64,000 bases of DNA from Abyssibacter profundi (GTDB lineage: Bacteria; Pseudomonadota; Gammaproteobacteria; Nevskiales; OUC007), in contig NZ_QEQK01000009.1 of assembly GCF_003151135.1 (NCBI RefSeq), positions 93,302-157,301 of the forward strand, in the 5' to 3' direction. The notes beneath the pieces are model-generated. The model was not told where the DNA came from and searched no databases. It saw only the letters and a program-made list of their open reading frames with translations. This document shows, piece after piece, positions 38,628 through 47,108 of the stretch; position 1 is the stretch's first letter, and every line of letters starts with the position of its first letter. A program made the position numbers and the translations under genes.

Positions 38628-38704
38628 ACCCCGAGCCACACCAGCCAGCGGGTCCAAAAACGACGGGTTGCTAGACTGCTGCGCCCGCTGCCCGGAGTCC
38701 GCTC

Positions 38705-39547
38705 GTGCTCAGTTACCGCCACGGTTTTCATGCCGGCAACCATGCCGACGTACTCAAGCATGCGGTTCTGACGGCCATCATTGAGTATCTGCAGCGTAAA
38801 CCTGCGCCGGTTTATCTGATCGACACCCACGCAGGTGCGGCGCAGCACAGGCTCGACAGCGAGCAGGCGCGTAAAACCGGCGAAGCCACGCGAGGCATCG
38901 GCCGGCTGTGGAACGCCGATTCGCCGCCGGCCTTGCTGCAGCGCTACCTGGGCGTGCTGCATCACTTCAACCCGTCGGGCGAGCTGCAGGTCTACCCCGG
39001 ATCAAGCGCGATCATGCAGTCCCTGATGCGCGATGTGGACCGGCTGCGCGCCTTCGATTTGCATCCCACCGAACATCAGAATCTGACCACCCAGTTTCGC
39101 GGCCAGCGCGCGGTGCGCATCGAACACGGCGATGGTTTCAAAGGCCTGCTCGGGCAGGTTCCCCCCGCCAGCCGCCGGGGTCTGGTGCTCATGGATCCGT
39201 CCTACGAAAACAAGCAGGACTTCTCGGCAGTGGCTTCGTCAGTGGAGGCTGCCATCCGCCGTTTTGCGACCGGCACCTATGTCGTCTGGTACCCGCGGCT
39301 GGCCAGACAAAGTGCGGATGCCATGCTGCGCAGGCTGCACCGATTGGCACCCGACAACTGGCTGCAGGTCGAGCTCAACGTCAAGCGCCAACCCAGCGAC
39401 GGCTTTGGCATGTTCGGCAGCGGGCTGTATGTCATCAACCCGCCCTGGACCCTGCCCTCGCAACTGGCCGAGGCGCTGCCCTGGCTGGTCAAGACACTGG
39501 GCGAGGACGACCACGCCGGGTATCACCTGGATCACAAGATCCAGTAG
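38705..39547 (+). CDS. rlmJ: 23S rRNA (adenine(2030)-N6)-methyltransferase RlmJ
   Basis: RlmJ methylates A2030 of 23S rRNA. The 280-residue product has the family N-terminus LSYRHGFHAGNHADVLKHAVL and SAM/target motif MDPSYENKQDF (usually DPPY). The start is a GTG (38705). It is a short stand-alone transcription unit with a small intergenic gap to the DUF4169 gene. Confidence 0.93.
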   Translation: MLSYRHGFHAGNHADVLKHAVLTAIIEYLQRKPAPVYLIDTHAGAAQHRLDSEQARKTGEATRGIGRLWNADSPPALLQRYLGVLHHFNPSGELQVYPGSSAIMQSLMRDVDRLRAFDLHPTEHQNLTTQFRGQRAVRIEHGDGFKGLLGQVPPASRRGLVLMDPSYENKQDFSAVASSVEAAIRRFATGTYVVWYPRLARQSADAMLRRLHRLAPDNWLQVELNVKRQPSDGFGMFGSGLYVINPPWTLPSQLAEALPWLVKTLGEDDHAGYHLDHKIQ

Positions 39548-39594
39548 ACCCCCGGCAGCAGCTACACTGGACGCAGTCAGCATCACGGCAAGTC

Positions 39595-39795
39595 ATGGGT
39601 AAGGTCACGAATCTCAATCGCGTTCGCAAGCGTAAGGCCCGCGAAACGGCCGCGCGGGTCGCGGACGAGAATCGCGTGCGATTCGGCCGCCCAGCAGCCC
39701 AGCGCAAGCAGGAGGCCAAGGAGCGCGACCAGGCCGATCGCCGCTTGGATCAGCACCGGCGCGAATCGACCGACCACGACGACTCAGCCAGCTAG
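39595..39795 (+). CDS. DUF4169 family protein
   Basis: A short 66-residue ORF starting at ATG 39595 (MGKVTNLNRVRKRKARETAA) and running to 39795. It is very basic and matches the DUF4169 family, short proteins with an N-terminal NLNxVRKxKARxxAxxxAxxNRxxFGR motif; function is unknown. It is located between rlmJ and the LysE exporter. Confidence 0.85.
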   Translation: MGKVTNLNRVRKRKARETAARVADENRVRFGRPAAQRKQEAKERDQADRRLDQHRRESTDHDDSAS

Positions 39796-39816
39796 CCCGC
39801 CGCCGCCTCGCTCCCC

Positions 39817-40434
39817 ATGCAGGACACCACCGTCTTGCTGGCCTTTGCTGCCAGTTTCTTTTTCATCGCGGCGTCACCCGGCCTTTGCATGACGCTGGCC
39901 ATGTCACTGGGCATTCGCCTGGGCCTGCGGCGTACGCTGTGGATGATGGCGGGCGAGCTGGTCGGTGTGGGTCTGGTGGCGGCTGCGGCCGTGTTGGGTG
40001 TCGGCAGCCTGATACTCGGTGCGCCCGTCGCCTTTGCCCTCTTCAAGATCGCCGGCGCGGCCTATCTGTTCTGGTCGGGTTGGCAGTGCTGGCTCAGCCC
40101 GCCGCCGACGTTGGAGGCAACGGCGGCCACCGGGGACCAGAGCCGGGCTCAGCTGGCGTTGCAGGGGTTTGTCACGGCCGCCTCCAACCCCAAGGCCTGG
40201 GCCTTTAATGCGGCCCTGCTGCCTCCGTTCATCGACCCCGCCCGGGCGCTGGCGCCACAGCTGACCGCCCTGCTGGTCATTCTCCTGTGTATCGAATTCG
40301 TCTGCCTGCTGGCCTACGCGCAGGGCGGGCGCACGCTGGCGCGTTGGCTGACCCGTGGCGGGCACGCCCGCTGGCTCAACCGCGTTTCCGCCGTGCTGAT
40401 GTGGGCCGTCGGTATCTGGCTGCTGGCCAGCTAG
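39817..40434 (+). CDS. LysE/RhtB-family amino acid exporter
   Basis: The 205-residue product has about six TM segments and LysE/RhtB motifs: FFFIAASPGLCMTLAMSLGIRLGLRRT near residue 14 and ASNPKAWAFNAALLPPFI near 122. The family exports amino acids, homoserine or related small molecules. It starts about 20 bp after the DUF4169 gene. The substrate is not known from the sequence. Confidence 0.9.
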   Translation: MQDTTVLLAFAASFFFIAASPGLCMTLAMSLGIRLGLRRTLWMMAGELVGVGLVAAAAVLGVGSLILGAPVAFALFKIAGAAYLFWSGWQCWLSPPPTLEATAATGDQSRAQLALQGFVTAASNPKAWAFNAALLPPFIDPARALAPQLTALLVILLCIEFVCLLAYAQGGRTLARWLTRGGHARWLNRVSAVLMWAVGIWLLAS

Positions 40435-40532
40435 CGCCGCTGTCGTTTCCCCGCCATGCCGCGGGTCGCCTGCAAGCGAGTAGACTTTCACGCCAGATAC
40501 AGCCGTACAGCAGAATACGCAGGGGGACACCG

Positions 40533-41588
40533 GTGAGAACATGGATTGGCCTGGTCGCGCTACTGGGCATGGGGTTGGCATGGGCGCAACCGCCCGCAAC
40601 CCCGGTACAGGTGGACCCCGTCCGGGTGGCCAGCACGGCTGGACAGCTACGGATCGTCGCCCGCGTGGTCGCGCCCGAAGCCGGCGAGATCGCCGCCCGC
40701 ACCGCCGGCACAATTATTCGCTATGCCGTCGATGTCGGCGACACCGTGCGCACCGGGGCGGTGCTGGCCGAACTGGACCGCAAATCGCAGACTTCGACAC
40801 TGGCACTGGCCAAGGCGGATCTCGCCCGGGCTGAGGCGCAGGCCGTCCTCGCCCGGGAACAAATGCAGCGCGTCCAGGCCCTGCGGGGTTCTTCAGCGTT
40901 CTCCGAATCACTGCTGGACCAACGCACGGCCGAGCTGGGCGTGGCCGAAGCCGATGTACAGCTGGCCCGTGTCAATGTGGCTTCCGCACAGACTGACTAC
41001 GACTGGGGCCTGGTCAAGGCGCCGTTTCCCGGTGTCGTCACCGCGCGGCCCAGCAATGTCGGCGCCTGGGTCAACCGCGGCCAGCCCGTGGTCAACCTGG
41101 TCAATCCCGCCGCTTTTGAAATCGAGGCTGACGTACCGGCCAATCGTCTACGCGGACTGGATGCCGGTACGCCGGTGACGGTCGAGCTGGCCGGCGCCTC
41201 GGTACCCGGCCGCATCCGCGCCATCGTGCCGGCCGAGAACCCCGCCACCCGCACGCGCCCGATCCGGGTCACCGCAGAGATCCCAGCGGATCTTGAGGGG
41301 CTGGCCGCGAATGCCTCGGCCCGGGTGCTATTGCCACTGGCCGGCACCTCGGACGCGCTCACCGTCCACAAGGATGCGATCAACCGACGTGGAGACGCCG
41401 CCACCGTCTACGTGGTCGAGGATGGCCAGGCCGCCGTTCGCCCGGTCACGCTCGGCGAAGCGGTGGGCAACCGGCTCGTCGTGCGTGAGGGGCTGGCCGC
41501 CGGAGAACTGGTGGTCATTCGCGGAAACGAGCGCCTACGGCCCGGCCAGGCCGTGCGCTTTGAGCCGCCCGGCGGAGCCGATTCGTGA
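40533..41588 (+). CDS. Efflux RND periplasmic adaptor (membrane fusion protein)
   Basis: This 351-residue protein links an inner-membrane RND pump to an outer-membrane channel. It has a signal peptide (WIGLVALLGMGLAWAQPP), a lipoyl half-motif (GEIAARTAGTIIRYAVDVGDTVRTGAVLAELDRKS), a short coiled coil and a second lipoyl half (VKAPFPGVVTARPSNVGAWV). GTG at 40533 is chosen because it starts the signal peptide and follows an AGGGGGA site; the open frame to 40287 is not used. The stop overlaps the permease GTG by 4 bp. Confidence 0.92.
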   Translation: MRTWIGLVALLGMGLAWAQPPATPVQVDPVRVASTAGQLRIVARVVAPEAGEIAARTAGTIIRYAVDVGDTVRTGAVLAELDRKSQTSTLALAKADLARAEAQAVLAREQMQRVQALRGSSAFSESLLDQRTAELGVAEADVQLARVNVASAQTDYDWGLVKAPFPGVVTARPSNVGAWVNRGQPVVNLVNPAAFEIEADVPANRLRGLDAGTPVTVELAGASVPGRIRAIVPAENPATRTRPIRVTAEIPADLEGLAANASARVLLPLAGTSDALTVHKDAINRRGDAATVYVVEDGQAAVRPVTLGEAVGNRLVVREGLAAGELVVIRGNERLRPGQAVRFEPPGGADS

Positions 41589-44500
41589 ACCTGATTCGCG
41601 GCGCCATCACCCGCCCCATCGCGGTGATTAGCATCGTGCTGATGACCGTCATGTTCGGCGTGCTCGCACTGTCCACCATTCCGGTGCAGCTGGCGCCGGA
41701 TGTGCAGAATCCGGTCATCAATATCCAGACCATCTGGCCAGGCGCCGCGCCTGCCGAGATCGAGCGGGAGATCATCAACCAGCAGGAAGAGGTCCTCGCC
41801 GGTGTCGAAGGCCTGGCGGAGATGACCTCCGCCTCGCGGGATTCGGTCGGCGAGATCACGCTGGAGTTCAATGTCGGCACCGACATGGACAAAGCCCTGC
41901 TGCTCGTGGCCAGCCGATTGGACCGGGTGCCCAGCTATCCGGCCGAAGCGCTCAAGCCCACGCTGCAAACGGCAGGGGCACAGGATAATCCGATCACCTG
42001 GATGTCGCTGCTGCGCACGGGTGACAACAGCCGCCCCATGCACACCTATGGCGATTTCGCCAACGATGTCGTCAAAGAGCGCATCGAGCGCGTGCCGGGC
42101 GTGGGCTTTGTCAATGTTTATGGCGGGACCGAGCGGGAGCTGCAAGTCATCATCGATGCCCAGCGCATGGCCAGTTACGGCATCACCATCGGGCAGATGC
42201 TCAGCACGCTGCGGTCGGCCAATGTCTCGCTGTCGGCCGGCGATATCGAAGAGGGCAAGCGGCGCTACGTCGTGCGGTCCGAGGGTGAACTCAATGACCC
42301 CCAGGCCATTGCCGATGTCCTGCTGCGCAGCGCCCGCGATCCGCTGACTGGCGCCATCGCCCGGGTCACCGTGGGCGATGTCGCCACGCTGGCTTTTGAT
42401 TACACCGAACCCGGCGCCCATATTCGCGATTTCGGCGAATCCACCATTGCCGTCAACGCCGTGCGTGAAACCGGCGCCAACGTGATTCAGGTGATGGCCG
42501 GCATCCGCACCGCCGTGGAAGAGCTCAATGCCGGCCCACTGGCCCGTGAGCAACTCAAGCTCAAGATCAACTACGACGAGACGGTCTACATCACCTCGGC
42601 CATCGAACTGGTGCAGACCAACATCTGGGTCGGTGGCACGCTGGCCGCGCTGATGCTGATGCTGTTCCTGCGGTCGCTGGGTGCAACCGCCATCGTCTCG
42701 GTTGCGATTCCGGTCTCGGTGGTCGGCAGCTTTGTCGCCATGGCGGCGCTGGGCCGCTCGATCAACGTGGTCTCGCTGGCGGGCCTGGCCTTTGCCGTCG
42801 GCATGGTGGTTGATGCCGCCATCGTGGTGCTGGAGAACATCTACCGGCTGCGGCAATCCGGCCTGCCGGTTCGCGAGGCCGCGTACCGCGGGGCCTCCGA
42901 AGTCTGGGGCGCTGTGCTGGTCTCGGCACTGACCACCGTCATGGTGTTCATCCCCATCCTGGTCATGGAACTGGAGGTCGGCCAGCTGTTCCGCGACATT
43001 GCCGTGGCCATTTCGGTGGCGGTGATGCTGTCGCTGCTGGTGGCCGTGACCGTCATCCCGGCCCTTTCCGTCAAGCTGCTGGGTGGCCGGGTGCGGAGCA
43101 CCGCCTCACGTCCACTGCCGGTCGTCGACGCCTTTGCCCGGCGATTCTCAGGCGGGATTCTGGCCTATACACGCTGGGCCATTGCCACACGGGCCCGGGC
43201 GCTGGCCGTGGCAGCACTGATCTGTGGGGTCAGTGGTCTTCTGACCACGCTGCTCATGCCCAAGCTGGAATACCTGCCGGAGGGCAACCGCAACTTCGTG
43301 TTCGGTTTCATCATCCCCCCGCCGGGATACAACCTGGAAACCGTTAACGCCATCGCCTCGTCCATCGAGGATGACCTGCGCCCGCTCTGGGCACCGGTAA
43401 CCGGCCCGGAGCCCACTGAGCAAGGCATTCCGAAACTGGAGTCGTTCTTCTTCGTCACCCTGCGCAATCGGGCATTCCTCGGAGGCCAGGCCACGGAGGA
43501 AACCGAGGCCTACAAGCTGATTGACCCTTTGCGAGGCCCAGCCTTTAAGGAACCCGGCACCTTCGGCTTCGTGCTGCAGCCGTCGATCTTCGGGCGCGGT
43601 GTTGGCGGAGCGCGCTCGGTGGACTTGGACATCACCGGGCCCGACCTCGAAACGATTCTGGGGATCGCACTGCAAGCCGTCGGCCGGCTGAACGAAGCCC
43701 TGCCCTTTGCGCAGGGCAACCAGATGACGCCGCAACCCGGACTGGAGCTGGGCGCCCCCGAAGTCCGCGTTCGCCCTGATCGCACCCGCCTCGCCGATGC
43801 CGGCGTCTCGGCCCAAGAGCTGTCGCTTACGGTCGATGCGTATAACGATGGTATCCGCGTCGCCGAGGTCACCGTCGGCAATGACCGTCTAAACCTGATG
43901 CTCATGGGGCCGGAGGGTGGCATTGAGCAAACCCAGGGCATCGCCTCGCTCCCAGTGATCACCGCAGACGGCACCATTACCACGGTGGGCGAACTGGCAC
44001 GGGTTGAGCTCACGCAGGGCCCCACGGAAATTCGCCATCGCGCACGCGCCCGCACGGTGACGCTACAGGTCCGACCGGCTGCCCAGTACCCGCTGGAGCA
44101 AGCCATGGACATCCTGCGTGATGAAGTCATCGCGCCAATGGCTGAAGCCGGCCTGCCGCCGGGCGTCAACCTGACCCTGTCGGGCACGGCGGATAAGCTG
44201 GACGTCACTTGGAACGCCATGCAGCTGCAATTGCTTGTCGCCCTTGTGATCGTCTATCTGGTCATGGCCATCCTGTTCGAAAGCTTTTTCTACCCGCTTA
44301 TCATCGTGCTATCGGTGCCACTGGCCACCGCGGGGGCCTTCCTGCTGCTGTGGCTGGTCAATGTGGCCATGATGGGCAGCGGCCCCTACGCTGAACTCGG
44401 GCTTTGGGCACGCATGACCGAGGCGGCGACGAACGCGCCGGCGCTGAAGTTCGACATGCTGACGCTATTGGGTTTTGTGATCCTGATCGGCATTGTCGTC

Positions 44501-44824
44501 AACAACGCCATCCTGCTGGTCCACCAGACCCTGCACCACCTGCGCGACGAGGCCATGGCCGTTCGAGACGCCATCCTCACCGCCACCAGCAACCGCATCC
44601 GCCCGATCTTCATGTCCAGCCTGACATCGATTTTCGGCATGCTGCCGCTGGTGCTGTTTCCCGGTGCCGGCTCGGAGCTTTATCGCGGCCTGGGCGTGGT
44701 GGTGCTCGGCGGCTTGAGCCTGTCGTCAGTGCTCACGCTGACCATCATCCCGCCGCTGCTGTCGTTGGCGATTACGGCCAAGGAGTCGGTCATGCCGGCA
44801 GCGGCCGAGTCCGCTAGCGGCTAG
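41585..44824 (+). CDS. Efflux RND transporter permease
   Basis: This 1079-residue RND pump (AcrB/HAE1 relative) has about 12 TM helices and two large periplasmic loops. In TM4 the proton-relay region reads GMVVDAAIVVLENI (D410, then A411 where AcrB has a second Asp), and in TM10 GIVVNNAILLV (N973) where AcrB has K940, so the relay is not AcrB-like. This variant is seen in some RND families. It is coupled to its adaptor by a 4-bp overlap; no TolC-type gene accompanies them. Confidence 0.92.
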   Translation: MNLIRGAITRPIAVISIVLMTVMFGVLALSTIPVQLAPDVQNPVINIQTIWPGAAPAEIEREIINQQEEVLAGVEGLAEMTSASRDSVGEITLEFNVGTDMDKALLLVASRLDRVPSYPAEALKPTLQTAGAQDNPITWMSLLRTGDNSRPMHTYGDFANDVVKERIERVPGVGFVNVYGGTERELQVIIDAQRMASYGITIGQMLSTLRSANVSLSAGDIEEGKRRYVVRSEGELNDPQAIADVLLRSARDPLTGAIARVTVGDVATLAFDYTEPGAHIRDFGESTIAVNAVRETGANVIQVMAGIRTAVEELNAGPLAREQLKLKINYDETVYITSAIELVQTNIWVGGTLAALMLMLFLRSLGATAIVSVAIPVSVVGSFVAMAALGRSINVVSLAGLAFAVGMVVDAAIVVLENIYRLRQSGLPVREAAYRGASEVWGAVLVSALTTVMVFIPILVMELEVGQLFRDIAVAISVAVMLSLLVAVTVIPALSVKLLGGRVRSTASRPLPVVDAFARRFSGGILAYTRWAIATRARALAVAALICGVSGLLTTLLMPKLEYLPEGNRNFVFGFIIPPPGYNLETVNAIASSIEDDLRPLWAPVTGPEPTEQGIPKLESFFFVTLRNRAFLGGQATEETEAYKLIDPLRGPAFKEPGTFGFVLQPSIFGRGVGGARSVDLDITGPDLETILGIALQAVGRLNEALPFAQGNQMTPQPGLELGAPEVRVRPDRTRLADAGVSAQELSLTVDAYNDGIRVAEVTVGNDRLNLMLMGPEGGIEQTQGIASLPVITADGTITTVGELARVELTQGPTEIRHRARARTVTLQVRPAAQYPLEQAMDILRDEVIAPMAEAGLPPGVNLTLSGTADKLDVTWNAMQLQLLVALVIVYLVMAILFESFFYPLIIVLSVPLATAGAFLLLWLVNVAMMGSGPYAELGLWARMTEAATNAPALKFDMLTLLGFVILIGIVVNNAILLVHQTLHHLRDEAMAVRDAILTATSNRIRPIFMSSLTSIFGMLPLVLFPGAGSELYRGLGVVVLGGLSLSSVLTLTIIPPLLSLAITAKESVMPAAAESASG

Positions 44825-44981
44825 CGGCTCAGAAGGCGGCGCCGGCTCAATGCGATGCAATCCTGCGGCCCGGACAAGCGGCGTGCCGGGTCGCCCCGCT
44901 GACGAAACGATGTGCTGCGCCGGCGCCTGAGTCACGCACGCACCGTCGGACGATCCACCCCGTGCCGCGACCGCAGCGGGA

Positions 44982-45794
44982 TCAGCCTGCCCCCGCGCCT
45001 GCAAAGTCCATCACGGCCTGCACAACGCCTTCGTCTCGCAGCAAGCGGGCATGTCCGAGGTCATGCGTCATATAGGCGCGCGCGCCACGCCAGTGGCGAG
45101 TGATCCGTTCTGCACTGGTCGCAGGCACAAGACGGTCATCCACGTCATGAATCGCAAGCAACGGCCGCCCCTCGGCTTTCGCCAGCATCCGAACATCCAC
45201 CGAGGCGATGGGCAGGCGAGTCACCGACTCGATGGTCTGACGCAGTGTTCGCCGGGCGCGATGACCCAACCCAATAAAGGCCGCGAACCTGTCGATGGGC
45301 CCGGCGACCGCATCGGGTGTAGCCACGGTGACCAGTTGTCGCGCATTCAGCCCCTGGTGCACCGCCAACATCGCCGCGATGCCGCCCATGGAGTGGCCAA
45401 TCAGCACATCAGGCGTGCCCAGCTCAGTCGCGGCAACATGCAATGCACGGGCGAACAGCGCGGGATTGGAGTACCGCCCCTCTGCCGTCCCGTGGCCCGG
45501 TGGGTCCACCGTCACGACCGTCCAGCCCGCACGGTGCAACGCCGGGACCAGAGCGGAAAACTGGGTGTAATGGCCCTCCCATCCGGCGATGAGCATGGCC
45601 ATCCGATCTCCACCCTGCCAGACGCGGAGAAAGGCACCATCCGCAGCAAACGCCCTGTCGGGGGGCGCCATCGATTCAGTCCGACTTTGGCGCGCTCTCG
45701 CACCCGGCGTAAAAAAGCGCTGCGCCGCCCAACGACCCGTCACACCTGGGGCCAGCAGACTGCAGGTTCCGATCATCCATTTCATCGCGTTCAT
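44982..45794 (-). CDS. Alpha/beta hydrolase
   Basis: This 270-residue enzyme has the nucleophile elbow GHSMGGIAAM, the oxyanion region VDPPGHGTAEGR, an acidic residue in DVDDRLVP and a likely catalytic histidine in HDLGHARLL, typical of carboxylesterase/lipase or serine hydrolase proteins. It has a hydrophobic N-terminal stretch. It is the last gene of the minus-strand run led by tetR and the RND exporter, 10 bp after the OM barrel gene. Confidence 0.88.
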   Translation of the reverse strand: MNAMKWMIGTCSLLAPGVTGRWAAQRFFTPGARARQSRTESMAPPDRAFAADGAFLRVWQGGDRMAMLIAGWEGHYTQFSALVPALHRAGWTVVTVDPPGHGTAEGRYSNPALFARALHVAATELGTPDVLIGHSMGGIAAMLAVHQGLNARQLVTVATPDAVAGPIDRFAAFIGLGHRARRTLRQTIESVTRLPIASVDVRMLAKAEGRPLLAIHDVDDRLVPATSAERITRHWRGARAYMTHDLGHARLLRDEGVVQAVMDFAGAGAG

Positions 45795-45803
45795 TCAAAG
45801 TAC

Positions 45804-47108
45804 CTAGAATCCATACTCGACCCCGACGACCAGCCGGTCACGGTGGTCGAACTGGCCGTAGCGACCGTCTTCATTGCCGTAGAACACGTCCGCTTCGAAG
45901 CGGACAATCAGATTCGCGCGATAGTCGAAACTAATCGCAGGTGAAAGAAGACCATCACCTCGATCAATATCGTGGATCAGCAGCCCGCCAACCTTGAGCA
46001 CGTCGTTCATGAACCGGCGTTCCAGTAATAGGGTCACGTCCGTCTCAACGCTGCGACGTCGCGCCGCCGATCGCCCCCGGTCGAACCAGCTTTGAAAGAA
46101 CTGGGCAGAGACCAGCGTGTCTCGCAGACCCATCCAATCCACACCCACCACATACGCCAGCTCACCGCCACGGACGACGCCATCGACGCTGCTTGCGGGG
46201 TGACCGAAAACGTAGCGATCCGTGGTGTAGCCCATCTCTGTTCTCAGAGTGAAGTCACCAAAGGCATTGGAGGCCGTAGCGCCGACGGTCTGCGTCCGCT
46301 CATACGCTGTCTGGATCCGTACGCCGTTCTCAGTTCGCAGCACCCGCACCACCGGCTGGTCTGCGTAATGAAACAGGTAGTTGAACGTGACATCCCAGCC
46401 GCTGAATCGAGCCGACCACTGCGTCCCGACATCCGCATCTCGCAACGGTCGATCCGGTTTGTCGAACTGCCGACCTAGGACCACGTCATCCGCAGCGAGC
46501 GTTGGCCGAAATTCCGACGCCTCAAAGGCGTACACGCCCTCCTCGCTAGGAAGTTCGTGATAGGTCTGGTCGAGAATCAGCAGCCACTGGGCCAACCAGC
46601 GGTCACCGACCGGGACCTCCCACTTCACGCTCCACAGAGGAATCCTGGAATCTTCGAAGTCGTCCAGAATGAATTCCCGAAAGCTCTGCGGGTTTACACG
46701 ATCCAAGACTTTCAGCCCATCGGATTGTCCCCACACAACCTGCTGCTTACCCAGACGCAGATAATGGTCGCCCCAATAGGCCTCGGCGTAGAGTTCACGG
46801 AGTTCTGCCTCTGCATCATCGCCGGCGAGCATTCGGCGGTTCCACGCGCCCACCGTGCGTTGCTCCGGGCGCTGAGGCTCCAATCGATCCACCGCATCAG
46901 CGCGCAGCCGACCCACCGCGGTCCAATCGATGCCCCACGGTGAGCGCCAATCCAAAACGGGAAGCACCGTCAGCTCGCTTTTCTGTGTACGGCCATCGCC
47001 TGTCTCGACGGCATGGGCGACATCCACGATGCCACCGACCCGTAGACTGGCCTGGACGGGTGTCACGACCGATAACGCCAACACCCACACACCGGCTCGA
47101 GCGCTCAT
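45804..47108 (-). CDS. DUF1302-like outer-membrane beta-barrel protein
   Basis: The 434-residue product has a signal peptide (GVWVLALSVVTPVQA) and alternating beta-strand pattern with many aromatic girdle residues, ending in Phe (LVVGVEYGF), the hallmark of outer-membrane barrels. The motif YLRLGKQQVVWGQSDGLKVLDRVNP matches DUF1302-type porins. Its ATG overlaps the stop of the upstream exporter gene by 4 bp, so the two are coupled. It is a candidate outer-membrane exit or acceptor for the exporter; this role is inferred from context. Confidence 0.85.
   Translation of the reverse strand: MSARAGVWVLALSVVTPVQASLRVGGIVDVAHAVETGDGRTQKSELTVLPVLDWRSPWGIDWTAVGRLRADAVDRLEPQRPEQRTVGAWNRRMLAGDDAEAELRELYAEAYWGDHYLRLGKQQVVWGQSDGLKVLDRVNPQSFREFILDDFEDSRIPLWSVKWEVPVGDRWLAQWLLILDQTYHELPSEEGVYAFEASEFRPTLAADDVVLGRQFDKPDRPLRDADVGTQWSARFSGWDVTFNYLFHYADQPVVRVLRTENGVRIQTAYERTQTVGATASNAFGDFTLRTEMGYTTDRYVFGHPASSVDGVVRGGELAYVVGVDWMGLRDTLVSAQFFQSWFDRGRSAARRRSVETDVTLLLERRFMNDVLKVGGLLIHDIDRGDGLLSPAISFDYRANLIVRFEADVFYGNEDGRYGQFDHRDRLVVGVEYGF

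Noticed and set aside
41408-42856. A 482-codon minus-strand open frame opposite the RND permease
   Set aside because: Antisense to a conserved pump; the His/Asp-rich protein is a reading-frame artefact.
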